Program-made: the position numbers and the translations under genes | Shown here: positions 13,201 to 26,700 of the stretch, one piece after another | Layout: each line of letters begins with the position of its first letter | How positions within the stretch are numbered: position 1 is the stretch's first letter | Source of the DNA: Pseudoips prasinana | Lineage: Eukaryota; Arthropoda; Insecta; Lepidoptera; Nolidae | DNA: 64,000 bases | Direction of reading: 5' to 3' | NCBI GenBank assembly: GCA_951640165.1 | Contig: OX621263.1 | Coordinates: 9,492,001-9,556,000 of the forward strand | Notes under the pieces: model-generated | Databases searched by the model: none | Seen by the model: the letters and a program-made list of their open reading frames with translations, nothing else | Told to the model about the DNA's origin: nothing

Positions 13201-16200
13201 TTATTGTTTCGAAGTTTTTCTTTTGTATACCTAAATATAATCTAAAATAATAAGCATTCAGACAACCGATCGAGCATATATTGTGTGTGCCTACTAAATA
13301 ATTACTCTAATTGGACCAAATCCCGTGTTCATGCCCGCTTGAGTATGTTTCGCCGGACCGTCTCAACTGGGTCGTGTTGAAACCGGTAGTAGATGAACCC
13401 ACTGAGTTTGTTTCGCTGGGTCTTCTCAGTTGGGGCGCATTGGATCCGGTGGTAGCATTAAAGCGCGACCGTCGTTATTAACACAAGGTCCGTCATAATA
13501 ATAATACCTTTAATATAGACAGAACCATTGACAATATGTAGTAAAAATATTAGACTTAAACTAGATAATTAAACATAATCTCTTGACAATAACTTGATAC
13601 GAGCTAGCTAAATATCATTTCTGTAATAAAATAAATTTTATAAATGTTTTCATACAAGATGTACCTAAATATCTATGTTACTAGAAATAATATCTAATGT
13701 ATACAACTATATTACTACAAACATGTTCTGACTATTTACAAGCGCTTTTTAAAGTCTACGTGAATAAAAACCTTTTTTATTTATTTATTTAAGTGCTTTA
13801 CTTCATGAAATATCCATTACGACAAATTCTCTTGTAATATTTGATTACTTTGACAGAGACAGAGACATAGACTGGGACAGGGACAGGGACAGGACATCGA
13901 CACGACACCGACACGACACCGACACCCCACCGACACGACACCGACACGACACCGACACCCCACCGACACGACACCGACACGACACCGACACCCCACCGAT
14001 ACGACACCGACACGACACCCCACCGATACGACACCGACACCACACCGACACGACACCGACACCCCACCGATACGATACCGACACCCCACCGATACGACAC
14101 CGACACGACACCACACCGACACGACACCGACACCCCACCGATACGATACCGACACCCCACCGACACGACACCCCACCGATACGATACCGACATCCCACCG
14201 ACACCCGACCGACATCCCACCGACACGACACCGACACCCCACCGACACGACACCCCACCGATACGATACCGACATCCCACCGACACCCGACCGACATCCC
14301 ACCGACACCCCACCGATACGATACCGACATCCCACCGACACCCCACCGACACCGACACCCCACCGATACGATACCGACACGATACTGACATTCCACCGAC
14401 ACGACACCGACACCCCACCGATACGATACCGACACCCCACCGATACGATACCGACATCCCACCGATACGACACCGACACCCCACCGATACGACACCGACA
14501 CGACACCCCACCGATACGACACCGACACCACACCGATACGACTCCGACACGATACTGACATCCCACCGACACTCCACCGACACGATACCGACACCCCACC
14601 GACACGACACCGACACGACACCGACACCCCACCGATACGATACCGACACCCCACCGACACGACACCGACACCCCACCGATACGACACCGACACTCCACCG
14701 ATACGACACCGACACGACACCGACACGCCACCGATACGATACCGACATCCCACCGACACGACACCGACACCCCAACGACACGACACCGACACCCCACCGA
14801 TACGATACCGACACCCCACCGACACGACACCCCACCGATACGATACCGACATCCCACCGACACCCGACCGACATCCCACCGACACCCCACCGATACGATA
14901 CCGACATCCCACCGACACCCCACCGACACCGACACCCCACCGATACGATACCGACACGATACTGACATTCCACCGACACGACACCGACACCCCACCGATA
15001 CGATACCGACATCCCTCCGACACGACACCGACACCCCACCGACACGACACCGACACCCCACCGATACGACACCGACACCCCACCGATACGATACCGACAT
15101 CCCACCGACACCCCACCGACACCGACACCCCACCGATACGACACCGACACGATACTGACATTCCACCGACACGACACCGACACCCCACCGATACGATACC
15201 GACATCCCTCCGACACGACACCGACACCCCACCGACACGACACCGACACCCCACCGATACGACACCGACACCCCACCGATACGATACCGACATCCCACCG
15301 ACACCCCACCGACACCGACACCCCACCGATACGACACCGACACGATACTGACATTCCACCGACACGACACCGACACCCCACCGATACGATACCGACATCC
15401 CTCCGACACGACACCGACACCCCACCGACACGATACCGACACCCCACCGACACGACACCGACACCCCACCGATACGATACCGACATCCCACCGACACCCC
15501 ACCGACACCGACACCCCACCGATACGACACCGACACGATACTGACATTCCACCGACACGACACCGACACCCCACCGATACGGTACCGACATCCCACCGAC
15601 ACCCCACCGACACCGACACCCCACCGATACGACACCGACACGATACTGACATTCCACCGACACGACACCGACACCCCACCGATACGATACCGACATCCCT
15701 CCGACACGACACCGACACCCCACCGACACGACACCGACACCCCACCGATACGACACCGACACGATACTGACATTCCACCGACACGACACCGACACCCCAC
15801 CGATACGATACCGACATCCCTCCGACACGACACCGACACGATACTGACATTCCACCGACACGACACCGACACCCCACCGATACGATACCGACATCCCACC
15901 GACACCCCACCGACACCGACACCCCACCGATACGACACCGACACGATACTGACATTCCACCGACACGACACCGACACCCCACCGATACGATACCGACATC
16001 CCTCCGACACGACACCGACACCCCACCGACACGACACCGACACGATACTGACATTCCACCGACACGACACCGACACCCCACCGATACGATACCGACATCC
16101 CTCCGACACGACACCGACACCCACCGACACGACACCGACACCCCACCGATACGACACCGACACGATACTGACATCCCACCGACACGACACCGACGCCCCA

Positions 16201-19200
16201 CCGACACGACACCGACACCCCACCGACACGACACCGATACGACACCGACACGATACTGACATCCCACCGACACGACACCGACGCCGCTTATTCTAACTTA
16301 TTAGAATAAGCACATTTTAGTGCTTTGTTTACAAGTTTTTGTTACACAACACTCAAGTCTTAAGTTACATTATAAAGTAATCAAATATTACAAGAGAATT
16401 TGTCGTAATGGATATTTCACGAAGTAAAGCACTTAACTCAAACAAATATGTCATCAATGGTATTGAAGACAAAGCATCAGTCATAAATAACAAAAATAAG
16501 TTAAAAATAAAACCAATCCAAAACTGAATTAGAGCGTACACAGAGTTCTCAATAAATCATAATCAGATTTATCAGACATTAATTAATAGTAAAATCACTT
16601 GAATTAACAAAACTAACAAATTTTGATTGTATTACCGTTATTTTATATTGTTCGTGTTAGTTAAAGTGGGACAAGCGCATGCATTGTCAGAAACGTGCGT
16701 TATACAGTTGTGTGCGTATATGTTTAGGTTAGTGACCGACAGGTAAGTATATCTCATTGTAAATAAAATGTATTAAGTTTCGTGGTGTCGTGTCGGTGGG
16801 GTGTCGGTGTCGTGTCGGTGTCGTGTCGGTGGGGTGTCGGTGGGGTTTCGGTGTCGTGTCGGTGGGGTGTCGGTGTCGTGTCGGTGTCGTGTCGGTGGGG
16901 TGTCGGTGGGATGTCGGTATCGTGTCGGTGTCGTATCGGTGTCGTGTCAGTGGGGTGTCGGTGTCGTGTCGTGGTTGGTTTCGCCATCAAAAACCACATC
17001 GCTTCCAAATTGGAGCAGTTTCCTGTGCACATCTCGGACCGCGTCACCACGTTGCGCCTACACTTGGACATTGACAACTACATTAACGTCATTAGTAAGG
17101 ATAAAGATCTTATTGAGCGTGGGGTGTCGGTGTCGTGTCGGTGGGGTGTCGGTGTCGTGTCGGTGGGGTGTCGGTGGGATGTCGGTATCGTGTCGGTGTC
17201 GTATCGGTGTCGTGTCAGTGGGGTGTCGGTGTCGTGTCGGTGGGGTGTCGGTGTCGTGTCGGTGGGGTGTCGGTGTCGTATCGGTGGGGTTATTCTTTTG
17301 TTAACTTTTAATCAAATCAAATTCTAAAAAAATCAAATTCTCATTTGTCTTTTATAAACTAGGACAAGTAGTTAATTTAACAGCAGTGTTAACTGCTTAT
17401 TACGGATATGTAGCCCCAATACTCAGATATGGAATCATATTTTGGGGCAACTCAACAAACAAGGATCAAGTTTTTAAGGCTCAGAAACGATGCTTGCGTT
17501 CATTCCTTCGACTAAATAGGAGGGATTCCTGTAAAGAGCATTTTGTGGAATTGGGCATATTAACAGTGCCATCACTTTATATAAGTGAAGTGGCAATATT
17601 TGTTAAAAGCAATGAGAACCTTTTTGAAACTACCCAGCTGGAAGCCGTCGTGAAAACACGATTCGTCATTTAGCATGCAAAACGCAACTGCTCCGGGCCA
17701 GTATATTCTGCATGGCACCTATAATCTTTAACAAAATACCGCAGAAGATAAGATCAATTTCCAACGTAAATATTTTTAAAAATAAACTGAATGCACTCCT
17801 TTCTCAAAAAGCTTACTATTCTGTCAATGATTTTTTGAAAGATAACTGGACTTTTAGTATTTAAATGGTATTGTGTTTTGTATTAATTTTAACAATTTGT
17901 AAAATTGACATTGTACTCAATTTATATTCCTCAATTTTTGACATTTTTTATTTTAATTGTGACTCTTATTTCTATTTTAATCTGGTATTCGGAATTCAAG
18001 TATATTTTTTTTTATAATTAATTTGTAATGTTAAATTTGCATGCCTAACCGGTAAAATATGGCTGAACATCAATAAATTGTAACACATTTGCAAATAAAT
18101 TATATTGTATTGTATTGTATTATTCGACCACGTTGAGGGCGATGCAGAGACAGCCGTGGCTACTACCTCCGAATCCTGGCTGACGAGGGGGGAGAGAGTT
18201 GAGCATCGGGGCGGTTATACTTTCTTCTGGAAAGGTACCCCGTCTTCAGAACCCAGGAGATCTGGGGTTGGTTTCGCCATCAAAAACCACATCGCTTCCA
18301 AATTGGAGCAGTTTCCTGTGCACATCTCGGACCGCGTCACCACGTTGCGCCTACACTTGGACATTGACAACTACATTAACGTCATTAGTAAGGATAAAGA
18401 TCTTATTGAGCATAATAAAACACTCAGCCTTATATCAGAATGGTTTTCGGCAAATAATCTCTTGTTAAATGCAGGGAAAACTAAATGCATCAGGTTCTCA
18501 TTGCCGAATGTGACTCAAATTGTACCAACAATTGCACTTAATGCGGAAATATTAGATTTAGTCCCATCGACCGTATTTTAGGATTGACACTTGATTCAAA
18601 ATTGCAATGGGGTCCTCAGATTGAAAAGTTAGCAGGTAAATTAAGTTCAGCTTCCTATGCGGTCTGGAAAATAAGGCAATTGTCAGATGAACAAACTGCT
18701 AGATTAGTGTATTTCGCGTACTTTCATAGCATTATGTCGTATGGCATTCTGCTGTGGGGTTCGGCGGCTGACATAGGTACTATTTTTGTATTGCAGAAAA
18801 GAGCAGTCACAGCCATTTATGGTTTAGGCAGTCGCGATTCTTTGCGAAATTTGTTTAAAGAAATAAATATACTCACTGTGCCATCGGAATATATATATCA
18901 GAATATAATGTTTGTTAGAAAAAATATTCATAAATATAAAAAGAAAAGTGAACTGCATAATATAAATACTAGGAATAAAAACAAACTAGCCATGCCAGGC
19001 TTTAGAGTAAGCAAAACTAATAAATCACTTTTAGGAAATTGTATTAGGTTTTATAAAAAGCTTCCTACTCAAATTACCGATCTGCCTGACACAAGTTTTA
19101 AAACACATATTAAACGTATACTTATGGCTAGGGGTTATTACACCACTAAAGAGTAGATCGATGACAAAGACGTCTGGCTCTCACTTCCTACCTGCACATT

Positions 19201-20666
19201 GCTCGCTGGAGATCTTGTAGCCATATAGACATGACTGATGTGCTGTGTTACGTGAACTATCTGTAAATGATTGCTATCATATACTTAATTTAAAATTTTT
19301 GACTCTGTCTCAAAATGAATAATGTTATTGTTTCGAAGTTTTTCTTTTGTATACCTAAATATAATCTAAAATAATAAGCATTCAGACAACCGATCGAGCA
19401 TATATTGTGTTTGCCTACTAAATAATTACTCTAATTGGACCAAATCCCGTGTTCATGCCCGCTTGGGTATGTTTCGCCGGACCGTCTCAATGCACCAACT
19501 GTTATTTATTACTGATGCTTTGTCTTCAATACCATTGATGACATATTTGTTTGAGTTAAGTGCTTTACTTCGTGAAATATCCATTACGACAAATTCTCTT
19601 GTAATATTTGATTACTTTATAATGTAACTCTTATTAGAATAAGCACATTTTAGTGCTTTGTTTACTAGTTTTTGGTACATGACGTACTTCCGTGAGCCAA
19701 CGGGCAGAGTTGTCGGGAAGGGATTGCAAGGCATCGTCTTATAAAAGACGTGCACTCGGTAGAAAAGTCAGTCGATCCTCGGGTCCGACTCAATAAAGAG
19801 CTCCTTGCTCCCGACAAACCTGTCGGTTTATTTGGTACAGCACAGCTGTATATTGACATAGCTGTATTGGCTTGCGAAAAGCGAGTAATTGATAAAATGG
19901 AAACAAAGGCAATAAGATGTATAAAACTATTTATTTGGAATTAAATAAAAAGGTACTGAATGACAGCGCAAAAAATGTATGAGCGAAGGGAATAGGCGTA
20001 ACGCCTTACATCGAACATAGACATCCGTGGAGTTTTAAGTATTGCTTCGATTTATGTGCCGCCTTCATACTTGCATCATCCTCTCCTGAACGCTGACGCT
20101 TTAAAACTAAACCCATGGGACACGACACCGACACCCAACCGATAAGACACCGACACGATACCGACACCCCACCGACACGACACCGACACCCCACCGACAC
20201 GGCACCGACACCCCACCGATACGACACCGACACGGACACACACTACACCGACACGATACCGACACGACACCGACACCCCACCGACACCCCACCGACACGA
20301 CACCACGAAACTTAATACATTTTATTTACAATGAGATATACTTACCTGTCGGTCACTAACGTAAACATATACGCACACAACTGTATAACGCACATTTCTG
20401 ACAATGCATGCGCTTGTCCCACTTTAACTAACACTAACAATATAAAATAACTAGGTAATACAATCAAAATTTGTTATGTTTTGTTAATTCAAGTGATTTT
20501 ACTATCAATTAATGTCTGATAAATCTGAATATGATTTATTGAGAACACTGTGTACGACATATTTGTTTGATTAAAGTGCTTTACTTCGTGAAATATCCAT
20601 TACGACAAATTCTCTTGTAATATTTGATTACTTTGACAGAGACATAGACAGGGACAGGGCCAGGGC

Positions 20667-20704
<38 letters not shown>

Positions 20705-23700
20705 AGGACAGGGATAGGGACAGGGACAGGACATCGACACGACACCGACACGACACCGACACCCCACCGACACGACACCGATACGACACCGACACGACAC
20801 CGACACGACACCGACACGACACCGACACCCCACCGATGCGACACCGACACGAGTCCGACACGACACCACGAAACTAAATACATTTTATTTACAATGAGAT
20901 ACACTTACCTGTCGGTCACTTGCCTAAACACACAACTGTAAACGCACGTTTCTGGGACAATCAACTTTTTAAGTGCTCCTTTCAATGGTTTGAACAAGAT
21001 TTTATTGAAAATATATTTTTCATCATCCCGAGGCCGAAAGTTTGAATTTCTTCTTTTGTTTGCGGGAAGAAAGATGCATATTTCAGACTGCTCACAATTA
21101 GTGACAGTTTAAAATTTTTCATCATTCCGAGGCCGAAAGTTTGAATTTCTTCTTTTGTTTGCGGGAAGAAAGATGCATATTTCAGACTGCTCAATTTTCT
21201 TCCCGTTATCTATTTGACATAACTCATTACCATGGTAACCGTGCAGTTGTTATTTCAAGCCCATATTATTATACACGCGGCAATAACATCATTTAATAAT
21301 AATAAAATAAAATAATATTTATCTAAGAGTCAAATTTTCTGATTCTGATAAAAATTACATCAAAAATATACATAGAAAAGAACTTGTGTATAAAAAATAA
21401 GTGAATACAGCTGTGTAAAAAAAACCTGACAATGAATTCATCGGATTATTCAAGTGACGACTCTGAAGATGAAGAAGTGCGACGAAACATTGCTGCGGAA
21501 GCTGCGGAAATAACTCAAAATTTAGCACCCTCCAAATCGGTACAGCGTATAAAAATTGTTACAATCAATTTATTGCTTGGAAGAAATTGCATCGTATTAA
21601 TAAAATTGATGAAGACCTTTTACTTGCCCCCCCAACCCCCCACCGGGGTTTCGCCCCGGACCCCATCGGGGCTTCGCCCCGATCCCCCTCAATGAATAAT
21701 TTGAACTACATTCGTTTTACTTATATACAATGTCATTAAACTTTCGGTCCTGGTATGATGAAAAATAGTATACGCGCCACGGGAAGGTAGCAGGACTTTT
21801 CGACCCACGCTTTTGTCACCCTCGCCTTCGGCTCGGGTGACAATATCGCGCGAGTTGAAATGTCCTACTTTCCTCCCTTGGGACGTAATGTACTATTTAC
21901 ATATTTTAATAAACTTATTGTACCATCACCAAGAAAATTCATTGAATTTTATGTTTTTCGTAGTAGCTGCGAAGTTTTTGTTATATTTTCGGATATTTTA
22001 TATACTTTATGATTATGGATCTCTCGCGTTACTAAAATTAGGACTTATTATTATGGAGTAAAACACAACATATTACTTATACAAATTGTATTAGTGGTTA
22101 GAGATAATCAAACAGTAGATATTAATATAGTCAGACTTTCTTTTTCATTATATTATCACATAATAAAAGATGTTTTAAGGTCTACGGTGTAATAATAACC
22201 ATTGCGACAGCTTATTTTTTAAAATAATCATACTTGAACATAATCAGTATTAATAACTATATATAATAAGATAACAAGCAGGTATTAATGTTTACATTTT
22301 GTTAGTTTTTATGTATAAATGAGTGAAAATCTTGTAACAAACTACCAAAACAAAATCGAAAAGGTAGGGACATTTAGTAACGCTAGAGAAAACTATTTGG
22401 TAACAACAGAGAATGTGTTGAAAATCCGCATGTTAAAAATAAATGAGATCTAAGGCCTAAAAGAGATCTAAGAAACCATTATAAAGTAAAAGCAATGATA
22501 AATATCTTCTCAAATAACAAATACTTAATATAAACTTCTTCATTATTTTCTAAACTAATATTTGGCGAGTAAGATCAACATAAAATTAAATTTTTGATTT
22601 TAAATTTTGTAAGAATCTGCGTAAATGTTAAGGAGTAGATCACCAACTGCGATTTTAGAATTTTCTTCATTGTAACTTGAACAAGGTTGTTCATCATCAG
22701 AAGAATATATCGTCATATCAGCCGAAAGACGCCTACTGATAGACAAAGGCCTCCCCGAAAGATCGCCACAATTACCGGTCTTGCGCTATCCGCATCCAGC
22801 GACTTCCGGATCGTGGTCGCCACTCGAGAACTTTTCGGCCGTCAGTTCTACGAGCTATGTGCCCTGCCCACTGTCACTTCAGCTTCTCAATTCTTCGGGA
22901 TATGTCGGTTACTTTGGTTCGCCTGCGGATCTCAGCATTTTTGATTCGATCTCGCAGGGAAACTCCAAGCATAGCCCTTTCTATTGCTCTTTGGGTGATC
23001 TTGAGCCGTCTGATAAGAGCCATAGTGAGCAACCACGCCTCTGTTCCGTAACTCATCACTGGCAACACAGACGGCGGTATTTGGGACGAGAAGATGTTAC
23101 GTAGCTTCCCGAACGCTGCCCAGCCGAGCTGGATTCTACGAATGACCTCCTTCTCGAAGTTGGACCTAATTAGTTGGATGATCTTGTCCTTCGTAAATAT
23201 AGTTCTCTACAACTTCGAGCGCAGAGTCTCCAACCTAAACTAGAGTGGGTGATACATGGATGTTTCAGACCCACTTGTTGAGAGACTCTGCTGACGCCAT
23301 CGAGCATTGTACCGAGGTCTTCAAAGGTCTCAGCCATGACATTGATGCCAAAGCCTTCCTATTCCAGAAGCTTGAAGACATCTTCCAATGCAGCGGTGAA
23401 CAGTTTCGAAGATATGACATCTCCCAGTCTCACACCTCGCTGCAAGTGGATAGGTTTCGAGTTCTGGTCCTGGAGTCGCATAGACATAGTAGCGTATTCA
23501 TACAAACACTTTAACACCTCGATATACCGGTATTCGATTCCTTTGGAGAAACCTCATTACGGCCCAGGTTGCGATTGAATCCGAGGTTTTCTCATAGTCC
23601 ACAAACGCTAAGCATAATGGCTGGTTATACTCCTCGGTCTTCTGTATAACAGTGTGATGGGTCTGTACTTCTTCAGGAGGGTTTTATCACCCTTTTTGAA

Positions 23701-26700
23701 GAAGAGCATCGCCACACCTCTGTGCTATGCTTGTGGCGTTTGACCTTCTAGTATGACGGAGTTAAATAACTTTTGAAGGGCCCGTAGGATTGGTGTACCA
23801 CTCGCCTTTTGAAGCTCTGCTGTAAGTCCATCATCATCAGGCGTCTTGTTATTCTTAAGCTGTTTGAGAGCCATTCTAATGTCGTACAAGCTGATGTCCG
23901 GGATGTCTTCGGTAAAGTGTTGGATTAGTCGTGCTCTGGGAATATACCTCTTCATATATATTTAGCGCGTCTTATTAGTAATGTCCTTTGGTAAATTTGA
24001 GATCAACCAAGGGTTCATCATCGTCTGAAGATTTAGCTGTTTGTCAAGTTTGGTGAGCATCATTATTTACCGTACCATCCATCATTGGAGTGAATATAAA
24101 AATGTTCATCATTTTCTGTGATTTTCCGCATTTCTTAAATCGTAATTTCAAGTCTCCGAAAAGTTGGCGGTGTATTTTCCAAAACTCTGTACACAGAGTT
24201 TTGGAAAATACACCGCCAACTTTTTTCGTTATTTTCTTTTGGAGTCAAATCTTTGACTAATCTTTATGTTTCGGGATATCGTTCCCTTGGCTTTCTTTTT
24301 GCCTCTTCGTAACTCTCGGAATTATTTTCCATATTTATTTAGTTCGAATATTTTAAAAATAATAGAAAGTTGACGTTATTATTACGAATAAAGACGAATT
24401 ATTACGATTAAAATCGGTATCACCTATGCCATACATTCTCTAAAGTTACCTACAACGCCAGAGAAATTTACAGAAACGCGGGGGAAAAAGTAACAGAAAC
24501 TCGATTATAAATTCACATTTACGGAATGAAACGAAATGATAGTGGTCTAATTTTAAAATTAGAGCAAAAAGGCTTTAAATTTTAATAACAAAAGCAACTA
24601 ATTATAAAATCTTACCCAAATCTATGTCGTAACTTAGTAGAGCGATAATAAAACCACGCACACCTCTTGAGAGCTTGTCGCACAGTGACAGCCGACCTGT
24701 GAGACATTGAACTTGCTGCGACTTGCCAACGTAGTTAGAGACAATCACTCTCGCTAATAACTAAAGCTTAGAGCTATTTCTCGAGAAAATTTGGATTTTT
24801 TTCATATAACGCAGTAGAATTGATGTTTTAGATTCTCTTTGGGGACAAACACTTAAAAAAATAAAAATGTACGTTATAATTAAAAAAAATATGTATCAAC
24901 TGTCTTTTTAGCTAAGCTTACTCCAATAGCTATCTAACAAAAATATTAAAAACCTATGTCTCTAAGCAGCTAAGCCGAAAAAAAGGCATATTTGAAAATA
25001 TGGATAAAGGAGCCCAAACAGATGCTATATACACTGACTTTCGAAAAGCTTTCGACAAAGTGGATCATGAGCTACTTCTAAATAAATTAGCATTCAACGG
25101 TATCAAGGGAAATTTGCTGCGCTGGTTCTCCTCTTATATATCCAACCGAGTGCAAAAAGTCGTTGTGAATGGGCATCAGTCCGGAAATATACAGGTCACT
25201 TCAGGTGTGCCACAGGGATCGATTATTGGGCCACTACTTTTCATACTGTTCATTAACGACATAGACAAATGTTTCTTGCACTCTAGATTTCTTTTGTACG
25301 CAGATGACCTAAAGACATACAGAATTATTAACAACATGGATGACTGTAACCTTTTCCAACAAGATTTAGATAGGATGTCTACATATTTTTATCATAATAA
25401 ACTTCATTTAAGTATACCTAAATGCAACAGTATCTCATTCACCAAAAACAAGAGGAAAATAAATAACATATATAAGCTCAACAATGTCGATCTAGCACAT
25501 GTCTCGTCAATACGTGATCTTGGTGTCCTAATGGACTCAAAGCTACACCTTGATGTACATATAGAAAGCATTGTTAAGAAAGCCTTTCAGATGTTCGGTT
25601 TTTTCATGAGAGCGAGCAAGGACTTTAAAAAGGTATCCACATACCCAATTTTATATAAGACACTAATAAGATCTCAATTGGAATATGCATGCTGTGTGTG
25701 GAATCCACTTTATAGCAAATATGTTGATCAAATTGAGGCTGTACAACGTAAGTTCCTTAGATCCATGCACTATAGATGCCACCGTGGTCGTCTAAAATAC
25801 CCGCAGTTACTGAGTAGATACAAGACGCTTTCTTTAAAATGTAGACGTACTCAACTGGAAGCTATGATGCTTCACAAAGTCTGCCAAATAATGTTGACTG
25901 CACCGAAATCAACAATAAATTATGTTACTCAGTTCCAAGAACAGTTCACCGTCGAGAGGTTAGGGCGCGCACACTATTTGCAGTTGGGTCTTGTAGAACC
26001 AACGCTGGTGTGCGCGCTCCAATGCATCGGTTAGTGAACGAATACAATATTCATTTCAATGAACTTGATATTTTTGCATGTCCCATGTACCTATTTAAGA
26101 AAAAGATCATTGAAGTGCTTGGCGGAAATAATTAATCAACACACGCAAAATATTTTTATATAATTAGGTACCTTATTTTTTTTTCTCTCTCTTTTCTTTA
26201 ATAATGTGAAATCCAATCATTACTTTCTTTACTTATTTTAATTCATTACTTATTACTAATTTATTACTTTTCTATCTTTGTAACGTTTGAACTTTACTAT
26301 AATGTTTTCAATCTAACGTGCTTGCATGATAATACTAGGCTATGCTAAGTAGATTTTTCACACAAATGTAATGTTGTGCCTCTGATTTATATTCCTGAAA
26401 TATTATTATCGCAACCTGTGGAAAATGTGGTTGGACATACATTCCATAAATTTATATATATTTAGAATTAAGTACCTAATGCTCAATGTATATCTGTTTG
26501 TTTTCCCGAATAAATACATAAAAATAAAAAAAAATGTTTGTTGTGACCCATACCTGGGGACATACTGTTTTTGTACGAATATCGACAGTGTTCCCCTGCG
26601 TTTTTACAAAAAAGCGACTAATAATTTAAAAAGTTGTACTTATAAACATAGTAACATAACATCTAAGCATCTTATTCCATAATATAACAACAATATTTAC

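Noticed and set aside
13798..16278. Three overlapping minus-strand open frames of 805-826 codons ([15 protein letters not shown] repeats)
   Set aside because: They are produced by an 11-bp minisatellite lacking stops in all phases; all three frames are open alike and there is no domain or codon signal.
16782..17327. Open frames of 94-181 codons through the small minisatellite blocks
   Set aside because: Same artefact, joined to a LINE fragment.
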